NCBI RefSeq assembly: GCF_000284035.1
Contig: NC_016887.1
Span: 2,728,001 to 2,792,000 of the forward strand
Source of the DNA: Nocardia cyriacigeorgica GUH-2
GTDB taxonomy: Bacteria; Actinomycetota; Actinomycetes; Mycobacteriales; Mycobacteriaceae
Length of the DNA stretch: 64,000 nt
Reading direction: 5' to 3'
The notes below the pieces were generated by a model, which ran no database searches, was not told the DNA's origin, and saw only the letters and a list, made by a program, of their open reading frames with translations. Position 1 is the stretch's first letter. Each line of letters starts with the position of its first letter. The position numbers and the translations under genes are program-made. This document shows positions 52,897-60,345 of the stretch, piece after piece.

Positions 52897-53460
52897 TCAC
52901 GGCTTCCAGGTGATCCGTCCACCCTGGAAGTCCTGGGCTTTGCCGCCCTGATGGTCGTATTCGTCGCTGGTCGGATAGCCGTAGCGCCCGTTTTCCGCGC
53001 CGGCGGCGAGCCAGGTGTCGCGGATGGAGCCCCAGATGATGTGGGCGCCGGTGGCCGGGGACCAGTAGATGTCGCCGCCGTTGAAGCGGTTGTAGCGGCC
53101 GTTGTTCTTGGCGACGGCTTCGTCGGTGATGGGGAAGCCGAGGGGGCTGTTCTCCCAGCCGACGGTGCCCCATTTGTCGCGGATGGCGCCGCCGATCTGG
53201 TGGGCGGCGGTGCCGAGGGACCAGTAGATGGAATTGTTGCGTTCGAAGGCCTGGAATTTGCCGCCGTTGGCGTCGAGTTCGGGGGTGATGGGGTTGCCGA
53301 AGGTGTTGTAGCCGCCGGCTTGGTCGTATTTGACTTCGATGGCGCCGCCGACGTCGAAGGGGCCGATGGGGCGGGCGCCGGCGGTGGTGGCGAAGGCGGT
53401 GGTGAGGGCCAGGCCGGTGGCGACCAGTGCGGTGGCGGTGGTGATCTTTCGGCGTGCCAA
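52897..53460 (-). CDS. Secreted LGFP-repeat protein
   Basis: The 187-residue protein has a signal peptide (ATALVATGLALTTAFATTAGA) and tandem LGFP repeats. Each has a hydrophobic pair and a conserved glycine: YNTFGNPITPEL, NSPLGFPITDEA, and NGRYGYPTSDEY, alternating with F-G-x-I-Y-W-S strands. LGFP proteins are associated with the mycolate cell wall. AGGAGGC lies before the ATG. It stands next to another secreted protein gene. Confidence 0.9.
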   Translation of the reverse strand: MARRKITTATALVATGLALTTAFATTAGARPIGPFDVGGAIEVKYDQAGGYNTFGNPITPELDANGGKFQAFERNNSIYWSLGTAAHQIGGAIRDKWGTVGWENSPLGFPITDEAVAKNNGRYNRFNGGDIYWSPATGAHIIWGSIRDTWLAAGAENGRYGYPTSDEYDHQGGKAQDFQGGRITWKP

Positions 53461-53500
53461 GTGAGCCTCCTGGTTCAGGTGGTGCGCGGTCGGATGCGGG

Positions 53501-53839
53501 TCAGTTGCCGGGGTTGAGCCATCCGCCGATCGGCATGGGCGGCAGCGCGCGGACGGCGGCCATCACGGCGTCGCAGTAGGCCGAGGGCAGCGGCTCCCAC
53601 TGGTTGGTGTTGCACACGTACTCGCCGGTCTTGTCGTAATGCGAGGAATGACCCTTATAGCTCCACGTCAGGCCGTCTTCGGAGTGGCTCCAGGGACACT
53701 GACCGGGCTCCAGCCCGACGCACGGACCCTCCACTCCCCACGGACCGACGGGGTATGCGGCGGCCTGCGGAGCGAACGCGAGGGTGAGCGCGCCCGCGGC
53801 GGCAGCACCCGCCAGGACACGTGTGACGGTCGATTTCAT
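53501..53839 (-). CDS. Small secreted protein of unknown function
   Basis: The 112-residue protein has a signal peptide (MKSTVTRVLAGAAAAGALTLAFAPQAAA). The mature part (PVGPWGVEGPCVGLEPGQCPWSHSEDGLTWSYKGHSSHYD) contains four cysteines and many aromatics. AAGGAG precedes the ATG by 7 nt, so the signal peptide start is well supported. No family is recognised. It lies upstream of the LGFP gene on the same strand. Confidence 0.7.
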   Translation of the reverse strand: MKSTVTRVLAGAAAAGALTLAFAPQAAAYPVGPWGVEGPCVGLEPGQCPWSHSEDGLTWSYKGHSSHYDKTGEYVCNTNQWEPLPSAYCDAVMAAVRALPPMPIGGWLNPGN

Positions 53840-53976
53840 CGACGTTCTCCTTCGGCAGATGTGGACGTGTGGCATCCCCGAATGCTCTCCAGCCCTATCG
53901 GCCCGCTGACGGCGACCGTTAGCGTGGCCGTCATCTCGCCGCGTCGACCCGCGCGGCGCGATCACACCGGACGGGT

Positions 53977-54192
53977 TCAGTCCGGTGGGTCGATCCGGAA
54001 CCCGATCTTGACCGTGACCTGGGTGTGGGCGATGGCGCCGTCGACGATGTGACCGCGCACGCTCACCATCTCGAACCATTCGAGATTGCGCACGGTCTCG
54101 CCGGCCCGGGCGACCGCATTGGCGATCGCGGCGTCGACGCCGTCTGGAGAGGAACCGACCACCTCGATAACGCGATAGACGTGATCACTCAT
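53977..54192 (-). CDS. Dodecin-family protein
   Basis: The 71-residue protein matches dodecin, a small flavin- or CoA-binding dodecamer: HVYRVIEVVGSSPDGVDAAIANAVARAGETVRNLEWFEMVSVRGHIVDGAIAHTQVTVKIGFRI. The conserved Trp in NLEWFEM and the C-terminal beta strand fit. ATG 54192 gives the usual length; an ATG 6 nt upstream is also possible. The ribosome site is weak. Confidence 0.85.
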   Translation of the reverse strand: MSDHVYRVIEVVGSSPDGVDAAIANAVARAGETVRNLEWFEMVSVRGHIVDGAIAHTQVTVKIGFRIDPPD

Positions 54193-54241
54193 GACCATGA
54201 GTGTGGCACCTGTCACACGGCGGTGCGCGAAAGTTCGGCGA

Positions 54242-55210
54242 TCAGGTCTCCAGGACGTCGGCGACGGGCCGCCGCGGCGTCGCGGTGAGCGGCGCGGCGG
54301 TGTGCGACATCCAGCCGACCCGGACCATGGCCTGCGGATAGGCACAGTCGTGCAGCAGGCTCGCCCGGATCTCCTGGCGCGGGTCGCTCATGCCGAGCGG
54401 TTCGGTTTGCAGGCTGGTGGCCAGGCCGAGGTCGGTCGCGGCGAGCAGCAAGGCGCTGGTGGCCTCACCGGCGCGCAGCTGCGCCTGCCGATCATCGCGC
54501 AAGGTGGCCACGACCAGCCAGACGGCGGCATCGGGCTGGTTCGCCGGGTCGCTCAGCGTGGCATCGGTGAAGGTGCGGACCGGAATCTCACCGGCGGGGC
54601 GGGGCGGCGGCGCATTCCGGCCGGGCACGCCGTCGATGCTGCGCTCCCCACCGCTCCACCGAGCGATTTCGGCCTGATAGCCGCGGTCGACGGCATGCGA
54701 GGCGGCGGCGCGGCGCATGGGCCGGGCCAGCCGTGGCAACCACGGTTCGGGGACCTGCCGGACCGCCGCGCCACAATTCGCGGCCCGCTGGGTGAGCGCG
54801 CGGATCACCCTGGCCGGAACCGGGCGGTGCAGGTAATGGCGCCGGTCGGTCTGCCGCATCAGGATCGCCGCGGCGAGTTCGATATCGGAGTCGCTCGGCG
54901 GCCGGCGGGTGATGGCGATGCGGGCGAGATGGTCCGGGTGGTGCGGGTCCGGTCCGCGCTCGACGCTGGTCGCCCACCCCAGCGCCGCGAACGCCACGCG
55001 CAGGTGATGGAGCACCACGCCACAGCTGACGACCAGCGCGCGCTGATGCGGATCGGTGACGCCGAGTCCGCGGCTCGTATCGGCGAACAGGTCGATCCCG
55101 CGCCGGCCGATCCGCCACCGCCACGGCTGCTTGTTGTGGATCGATGGCGCGCGGACCGCCAGGTTGAGCGCGATATCGGCGGTCTGGCGATCGAGGCTCG
55201 AGCAGGGCAT
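54242..55210 (-). CDS. Acg-family nitroreductase-like FMN protein
   Basis: The 322-residue protein resembles the mycobacterial Acg/Rv3131 group of the nitroreductase superfamily: LAVRAPSIHNKQPWRWRIGRRGIDLFADTSRGLGVTDPHQRALVVSCGVVLHHLRVAFAALGW. These proteins are often dormancy-induced and may bind FMN without a redox role. ATG 55210 is chosen because GGAAGG lies upstream and the family starts there. No DosR-type box is seen in the upstream 280 nt. Confidence 0.8.
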   Translation of the reverse strand: MPCSSLDRQTADIALNLAVRAPSIHNKQPWRWRIGRRGIDLFADTSRGLGVTDPHQRALVVSCGVVLHHLRVAFAALGWATSVERGPDPHHPDHLARIAITRRPPSDSDIELAAAILMRQTDRRHYLHRPVPARVIRALTQRAANCGAAVRQVPEPWLPRLARPMRRAAASHAVDRGYQAEIARWSGGERSIDGVPGRNAPPPRPAGEIPVRTFTDATLSDPANQPDAAVWLVVATLRDDRQAQLRAGEATSALLLAATDLGLATSLQTEPLGMSDPRQEIRASLLHDCAYPQAMVRVGWMSHTAAPLTATPRRPVADVLET

Positions 55211-55494
55211 CGGTGCGTATCCTTCCGGCCGCGAGCGTCCGGCGCGGCCGATGTCGTCGGTTCCGCGGCCCGAGGGTAGGCCGTTTTCGCAGTTCACGAC
55301 GTCGCCGGGACGAGCGCCGCCCGGTCACACGAGGGATGCGGACACCGCGGAGCATTCGCAACCAGTGGCGAAAGGGGCAGTGGCCGAACGGTTGTGGATG
55401 TACCCGGACGCATACCGGCATTCAGATTATGACATCGCTCATAGAACGGTTTCGAGCTGCCCGAGCCCGCCGTCCCTACCGGGCACCAGCGATC

Positions 55495-57288
55495 TCACAC
55501 GTCGAGCACATGCGGCAACCCCGCCCGGAAACGATCCGCATCCAGTTGCTTGGCGGCCTCGAAGACGGGCAGGCTGACCAGCGGGTGGATGACCGCCCGC
55601 GGCGCGGAGTCGCCTGCGGCGTCCAGGATGGCGTTGGCGGCGGCGCGACCGGCCTCGTTGGCGCCTTCCATGGTGGCCAGGTCGATATTGGTGCGCACGT
55701 GGTCGCCGCCGAAGAACAGATTCGGGATAGCGCAGTGGGCGTCGGGCCGGTGCTGGTACGAGCCGACAGTGTTGACCAGCAGCGGCGTCTCGTTATGGGT
55801 GGTACCGCCGGACCAGCTGATGCCCGGATCGAGATGCCAGGAGTGGATGGCGTCGGCATGCAGCCAACCGGTGCCGGTATTGAGCCACTGCTCGAGCTGC
55901 GCCCACACCTCGGCCGCGATCTCGTCTTTAGTGCACTGTTTGGCGGTTTTGCCGTAGAGGATGCCGGGAGTGTCCCAGTCGGAGACGTCGACGGACAGGC
56001 ATTCGACCGTGCGGCCGTCACCGTAGCGCTGGGCGAAATCGCCGACCCACATCGGCGCCTGCCGCAGCGCGGTGATGGCCCACGGCGAGCCGAGCGCGGC
56101 GATATGGCCCTCCGGGATCTCGGTGGGCCGGGTCAGGTAGTACTGGATCCCGACCATCCAGTCGGTCACCAGTTCGGCCATCCCCGCCAGCCGCGGGTCG
56201 GCGGCCAGGATCGCCGGATTCAGCAGCGGCACCGTACGCTCCACCGGCATCGCGCACACGAACCAATCCGCCTCCACCCGTGACGCGGCGCCCCCGGAAT
56301 CGACGACCGTCGCCCCGGTGATGCGCCCACCCTGAAGATCGAGTGCGGTCGCCCGCTGACCCATCACGAAACGCACACCGCGCCCCCGCAGATACGCGAC
56401 CCACGGATCGATCCACGCCTCATTGGTCGGACGGTTGAGAATGCGGTCGATACCCGCCGCGTACTGCGGAATCAGCCCGGTGCCCGCCAGCACCAGCGCC
56501 TCACCGATCGTGCCGATGGTGCGCGCCGAACTCATATGCGGTTTGGCGGCCACGGTGATCCGGGTCAGCGCCGAGACCAGGTAGTCGCGGTAGGCCTGCG
56601 ATTTCCCGTCCGCCCGCAGGATCTGTTCCCAGGTCAGGTATTCCCACTGCCCGAACCGCCGTTCGGTGCAGGAGGTGAACCACATCGTCATCTGTTTGGC
56701 GAAGAACGCCAGCTCGGCGGGCGGCAGCTCGGGGATGAAGCCGAACGCGGTGATGAGGGTGTTCTGCAACAGTTCCGGGGTGAGCTGCCCGATGGCCGCC
56801 GGTTCGACCGGCAGGAAAACCGGTGGCCTGCCCCGGAATCCGGCGACGGTGCCTTCGACTCGCACCAGGTTGCCCGCCACGCCGTCGGGGTTGCCGGGAA
56901 AAGGGATGCGGCGCATGGTGTCCGGCAGGTTCTGATAACAGCCGGGGAAGAATCGGAAGCCGTGCTCGCCCGGCAGATCCAGCCGTCCGCCGGTGGCGGT
57001 GCCCGGCACGCCGAGGCTGCGGGCCTTGCCGCCGAGATAGGCCGGTTCGTACACCGTCACCGTGTAGCCGCGCTCGATCAACTCGTGCGCAGCCGACAAC
57101 CCGGCGACCCCGCCGCCGAGAATCGCGACCGTGCGACTGCCGCGCGCACCGGGGGAGCGGCGCACGGGGGCCGCGCCGGCGCTACCGGCACCGAGCGATA
57201 GAGCAGCCCCCGCTCCCGCGACGACGGCGCCGCGCAACACATCGCGGCGGGTCCAGGCTGCGGCCGTATTCGATTGCGATTCAGACAT
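55495..57288 (-). CDS. Tat-exported FAD-dependent oxidoreductase (phytoene-desaturase/HpnE-like)
   Basis: The 597-residue protein begins with a twin-arginine signal (TRRDVLRGAVVAGAGAALSLG). The FAD-binding Rossmann motif VAILGGGVAGLSAAHELIERG lies around residue 53. Later ACTIVE-site-like text includes GEHGFRFFPGCYQ and a C-terminal FAD-binding motif LFFGGDHVRTNIDLATMEGANEAGR. It belongs to the amine-oxidase/phytoene-desaturase superfamily. The start overlaps the stop of the upstream FAD enzyme by 8 bp, so the pair is coupled. Confidence 0.85.
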   Translation of the reverse strand: MSESQSNTAAAWTRRDVLRGAVVAGAGAALSLGAGSAGAAPVRRSPGARGSRTVAILGGGVAGLSAAHELIERGYTVTVYEPAYLGGKARSLGVPGTATGGRLDLPGEHGFRFFPGCYQNLPDTMRRIPFPGNPDGVAGNLVRVEGTVAGFRGRPPVFLPVEPAAIGQLTPELLQNTLITAFGFIPELPPAELAFFAKQMTMWFTSCTERRFGQWEYLTWEQILRADGKSQAYRDYLVSALTRITVAAKPHMSSARTIGTIGEALVLAGTGLIPQYAAGIDRILNRPTNEAWIDPWVAYLRGRGVRFVMGQRATALDLQGGRITGATVVDSGGAASRVEADWFVCAMPVERTVPLLNPAILAADPRLAGMAELVTDWMVGIQYYLTRPTEIPEGHIAALGSPWAITALRQAPMWVGDFAQRYGDGRTVECLSVDVSDWDTPGILYGKTAKQCTKDEIAAEVWAQLEQWLNTGTGWLHADAIHSWHLDPGISWSGGTTHNETPLLVNTVGSYQHRPDAHCAIPNLFFGGDHVRTNIDLATMEGANEAGRAAANAILDAAGDSAPRAVIHPLVSLPVFEAAKQLDADRFRAGLPHVLDV

Positions 57289-58702
57289 CTTCGTCTCCAG
57301 CGCGGGAAGGGTGAACTACGGGTGAAGGTGGCAGGGGGAACGCGGAAGGGTGGCGATGGGCGCGCAGCGCGGTACGAGCCTCGTGCCAGTCGGCGGCGGC
57401 ATCCCGCAGTTCACGGGTCACATCGGCCAAGACCGCGCCGGCGGCGGTCGGGGCGTGCCGCAGCGCCCCCGCGGCCAGCCCGACGGCGCGGCGCGGAGTG
57501 AAGACCGCGCCGGGTTCGGTGGTGCGGGAGAAGATGCCGGTCACCGCGGCGGCCAGAGACGGATCGTGCGTCGCGGTGCGATAGAGCTCGATCTCCAAGG
57601 GGTGCATGTCTTCCGCGCGCGCGAGCCGATTGGTCCACTGATAGATCGGCAGGCATTCGCGCAGCCGCCGATCGGCCCAGTGCGCCAGCGCCACGTCGAG
57701 CGCCTTCGGATGTTCGAGCAGCGGGGCCGCGGCCTCGGCGAGCAACCTGCCGTAGCGCAGGGCGTCGCGAATGCCCTGCGCGGTGACCGGATCCTTGAAA
57801 TGGCCCGCGTCCCCGGCCAATGCCCAGCCGGGTCCGCTCGAGCGGCGGAAGTAGGAGGCGATACCTGTCGCGGCACGAACCCGGCCGACCCGCTCGCACT
57901 CGCGCAGGCGCTCGGTGAGGCCGGGGATCCGGGCGATCGCCTCGGTGTAGCGCTGTTCGGCGCGACCCGGGCCGAGGGCGGATTCCGCGCTGACGGGCGG
58001 CTGGACCAGCGACAGGACGAGCCCGTCATCGCAGGGAAAAGCGGTGCCCAGATCGCGCCCCGCCCGCCACTGAGCGGCGATGTGACGCCACGACGGACTG
58101 CCGTCGCGCCAGTACGCGTAATAGCATTCGCGCCCACTCGGCGCGTGCAGGAACGGCTCGATCGCCCCGCACAGCCGCGCCACCGTGCTACGCCTGCCGT
58201 CGGCGCCGACCACCAGCGGCGCCCGCAGTTCGACGACGACGTCCGCGCGATCGCGATACCGCACGCCGGCGCAGCGATCGCCTGCCCACACCAACTCCAC
58301 CACGCGACACCGTTCGCGCACCTGCGCACCCGCGGTGCGCGCGGCACCGACGAGCACCGCGTCCAACCCGGTGCGGCGCACACACATCGCGTAGTCGACG
58401 CCGCCGGCCGGCGCGAATTCCGAGGGCACCCGATACCCGGCACCGGCCGCGAAGGCCGAGGTCAACCGCGGCGCGCCGAGTTCTTCGACCTGCTCGAGCA
58501 CACCGAGCGCTTGCAGTTCGGCCAGACCGCCCGGCCACAGCAGATGCGTCGAAAGCGTGTCGGACGGGAACTGCGCGCTGTCGAGCACGATCACCCGCCG
58601 CCCGGCCCTGGCCATGGTGACGGCGACGGCGGAGCCCGCGCAGCGCGCGCCCACGACGATGACGTCGGCGTATTCGACCGCCGTACTGGGGGAATCGGCC
58701 AT
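57281..58702 (-). CDS. FAD-dependent monooxygenase/reductase (geranylgeranyl-reductase-like)
   Basis: The 473-residue flavoprotein has VIVVGARCAGSAVAVTMARAGRRVIVLD (FAD Rossmann motif, about 14-41), LVVGADGRRSTVARLCG (DG motif) and WALAGDAGHFKDPVTAQGIRDALRYGRLLAEA (GD motif), as in para-hydroxybenzoate-hydroxylase-fold enzymes. The substrate is unknown; cofactor-paired hydrophobic substrates are common. ATG 58702 is selected (GAGG 7 nt upstream). It is the first gene of the operon; a 17-bp palindrome lies upstream, and TetR is divergent. Confidence 0.8.
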   Translation of the reverse strand: MADSPSTAVEYADVIVVGARCAGSAVAVTMARAGRRVIVLDSAQFPSDTLSTHLLWPGGLAELQALGVLEQVEELGAPRLTSAFAAGAGYRVPSEFAPAGGVDYAMCVRRTGLDAVLVGAARTAGAQVRERCRVVELVWAGDRCAGVRYRDRADVVVELRAPLVVGADGRRSTVARLCGAIEPFLHAPSGRECYYAYWRDGSPSWRHIAAQWRAGRDLGTAFPCDDGLVLSLVQPPVSAESALGPGRAEQRYTEAIARIPGLTERLRECERVGRVRAATGIASYFRRSSGPGWALAGDAGHFKDPVTAQGIRDALRYGRLLAEAAAPLLEHPKALDVALAHWADRRLRECLPIYQWTNRLARAEDMHPLEIELYRTATHDPSLAAAVTGIFSRTTEPGAVFTPRRAVGLAAGALRHAPTAAGAVLADVTRELRDAAADWHEARTALRAHRHPSAFPLPPSPVVHPSRAGDEDV

Positions 58703-58725
58703 TCTCACGCCTCGGTCATCGCGTC

Positions 58726-58742
58726 TCGGACACTGTGTCCGA
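58726..58742. promoter_or_regulatory. 17-bp perfect palindrome, candidate TetR operator
   Basis: TCGGACAC-T-GTGTCCGA, 8-bp arms with a 1-nt centre, 24 nt before the FAD-enzyme start and 113 nt before the TetR start. A divergent TetR gene makes it the obvious operator. Confidence 0.75.
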
Positions 58743-58854
58743 TCGATGGTGAACCGCCGCCGCCGCGCTGTCAACGGTTCCCGGCGCGTCGACCGGATAT
58801 CCGCTGCCCGGGGCACAATGGCCGCATGGAGCCCTCCGAGCGAACGAGCAGCGG

Positions 58855-59505
58855 ATGCCCTCGCTGACGCGCGTCCCCCGCGGCGCCCGCAAACCGACCG
58901 ACGACCGTCGCGCCGAATTCGAACGGCGCGTCCTAGCCGCCGTCGAAGACCTGCTCGCCGACGGCACGCCCTACACCGAACTGGCCGTGCAGAAGATCGC
59001 CGCCGCCTCGCACTCGGCGAGATCGACCTTCTACCGCTACTTTCCGGACAAGAGCCGGCTGTTGATCCGGATGGCGGACCTGGCCACCACCGACCTGTTC
59101 GATGCCGCCGAACACTGGTGGACCGCCGACCACACCGACGGCGTCGACGGTGTGGTGCAAGCGATCCGGAGCATGATCGCCGGTTTCCGCAAGCACCGCT
59201 ACCTGCTGCTGGCCCTGACCGAGGTCTCTTCCTACGACCGGGATGTGGGCGCGTACTGGCGTTCCCGGGTGGCCACCTTCGCCGCCATGGTCCGCGCGCG
59301 CCTCGACACCGACCGCGCCGCCGGAAAGATCGACCAGAGCATCGACCCCGCGGCGACCGCGCTGGTGCTGACCTCCATGGTGGAACGCTCGATCGCGGTC
59401 GCGTTCTCCGCCGACACCTGCATCTCCGACGACGTGCTCGCCGACACGCTCGGACGCGCGATCTGGCTCGTCGTCTACGGCGACGCGCCGGGCGCCACGC
59501 CGTGA
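58855..59505 (+). CDS. TetR/AcrR-family transcriptional regulator
   Basis: The 216-residue regulator has an N-terminal HTH (RRVLAAVEDLLADGTPYTELAVQKIAAASHSARSTFYRYFPDKSRLLIRM, about residues 24-73). A C-terminal ligand domain has ALVLTSMVERSIAVAF. It is divergent from the two-gene FAD operon and probably represses it by way of the 17-bp palindrome. The inducer is unknown. Confidence 0.9.
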   Translation: MPSLTRVPRGARKPTDDRRAEFERRVLAAVEDLLADGTPYTELAVQKIAAASHSARSTFYRYFPDKSRLLIRMADLATTDLFDAAEHWWTADHTDGVDGVVQAIRSMIAGFRKHRYLLLALTEVSSYDRDVGAYWRSRVATFAAMVRARLDTDRAAGKIDQSIDPAATALVLTSMVERSIAVAFSADTCISDDVLADTLGRAIWLVVYGDAPGATP

Positions 59506-59604
59506 CGCGCCGCCAGTTCGTGTGTCTTCCCTCCGATGCCGAAGGCGTGCTGTTCAATTGATGCGGTCAGCGTGTTTCCAGCGACGAGCGCACTAGGAGA
59601 CGAC

Positions 59605-59664
59605 ATGGCACGGCCCCCGATGAACGTCGGGCACCGGGCGGACTGCATCGTCAGCCGCAGATGA
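59605..59664 (+). CDS. Possible 19-aa peptide
   Basis: ATG 59605 with AGGAG 5 nt upstream opens MARPPMNVGHRADCIVSRR and ends at TGA 59664. It lies between TetR and the small membrane protein. The ribosome site is the main support; it may be a leader or chance. Confidence 0.25.
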   Translation: MARPPMNVGHRADCIVSRR

Positions 59665-59767
59665 TTTCGCGGCGTCGCGGTCGGTCGTTTCTGCACAGCG
59701 CCGCGATGCCCCGAGTCGTGATACGGAAATCTCCAGCATCACTCAGCATCCGAAAAGGAGCACGAAC

Positions 59768-60064
59768 GTGAGCATGATTCTCGTTGCGCTGCACGACAGC
59801 TACGGCGCGGTGGTAGCACAGATCGGCAACCCCACTCCGGAAGCACCGCCGTTGGCGGACAAGATCATGCAGATGACCCGGTACCTGACCTGGTTCGTTC
59901 TGCTGTCCGGCGTCGCCGCGATCACCTACGGCGGCGGCCGATTCGCCTGGGAGAAGTGGAGCGGCGGCGGCCTGCAATCACCGAAGATGGTGGCGGGCGC
60001 CATGGCCGGTGGCGTGGTCGCCACCAGCGCGGGCACCATCATGAACGCGGTCATCGGCGCCTGA
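59768..60064 (+). CDS. Small two-helix membrane protein, 98 aa
   Basis: GTG 59768 has AAAGGAG at good spacing. The protein has helices at about residues 39-55 (LTWFVLLSGVAAITYGG) and 73-95 (MVAGAMAGGVVATSAGTIMNAVI) joined by a basic-aromatic loop. The layout resembles TrbC/VirB2-like pilin-type small proteins, but similarity is not strong. No conjugation genes are near. Function unknown; a hairpin terminator follows. Confidence 0.6.
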   Translation: MSMILVALHDSYGAVVAQIGNPTPEAPPLADKIMQMTRYLTWFVLLSGVAAITYGGGRFAWEKWSGGGLQSPKMVAGAMAGGVVATSAGTIMNAVIGA

Positions 60065-60077
60065 GGCCGGCCTGTGC

Positions 60078-60119
60078 CGGTATGCGGGCGGCCACGCCCG
60101 CGTAGCCGTCCGCATACCG
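60078..60119 (+). terminator. Hairpin terminator after the small membrane protein
   Basis: 15-bp arms (60078-60092 and 60105-60119) with one G-T wobble and a 12-nt loop; it isolates the nar region from upstream transcription. Confidence 0.75.
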
Positions 60120-60157
60120 CGCACACCACGGACCGGCGCATCGCGACCCCATTGTGG

Positions 60158-60187
60158 CCGAAACGTAATCTAGGTCGGCTGTTTCGG
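60158..60187. promoter_or_regulatory. Inverted repeat upstream of narG
   Basis: CCGAAAC (60158-60164) and GTTTCGG (60181-60187) are perfect 7-bp arms with a 16-nt spacer that contains TAATCT, a -10-like hexamer. It lies 158 nt before narG. A redox or nitrate regulator could bind it; none is named. Confidence 0.4.
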
Positions 60188-60345
60188 ACGCAGCGAAACA
60201 CCGCAGGCATGGTCTGCTGAGACGGTGACGTCAGTCCCCACTGAAACGCACATTCCGGCGCGAGCTAGCGCCGTCACCCCACGCGGTCCCTGCCCCTGAA
60301 CGGACGTTGCGGCGAAACCCGTAGAGCGGACGAGAGGCAGACCAC

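Noticed and set aside
55211-55494. A DosR-type box for the Acg-like nitroreductase.
   Set aside because: No GGGAC...GTCCC-like palindrome was found in the upstream region.
60160-60320. Repeated GAAAC motifs as possible GlnR boxes before narG.
   Set aside because: The required GTnAC partner 6 nt upstream is missing in each case I checked.
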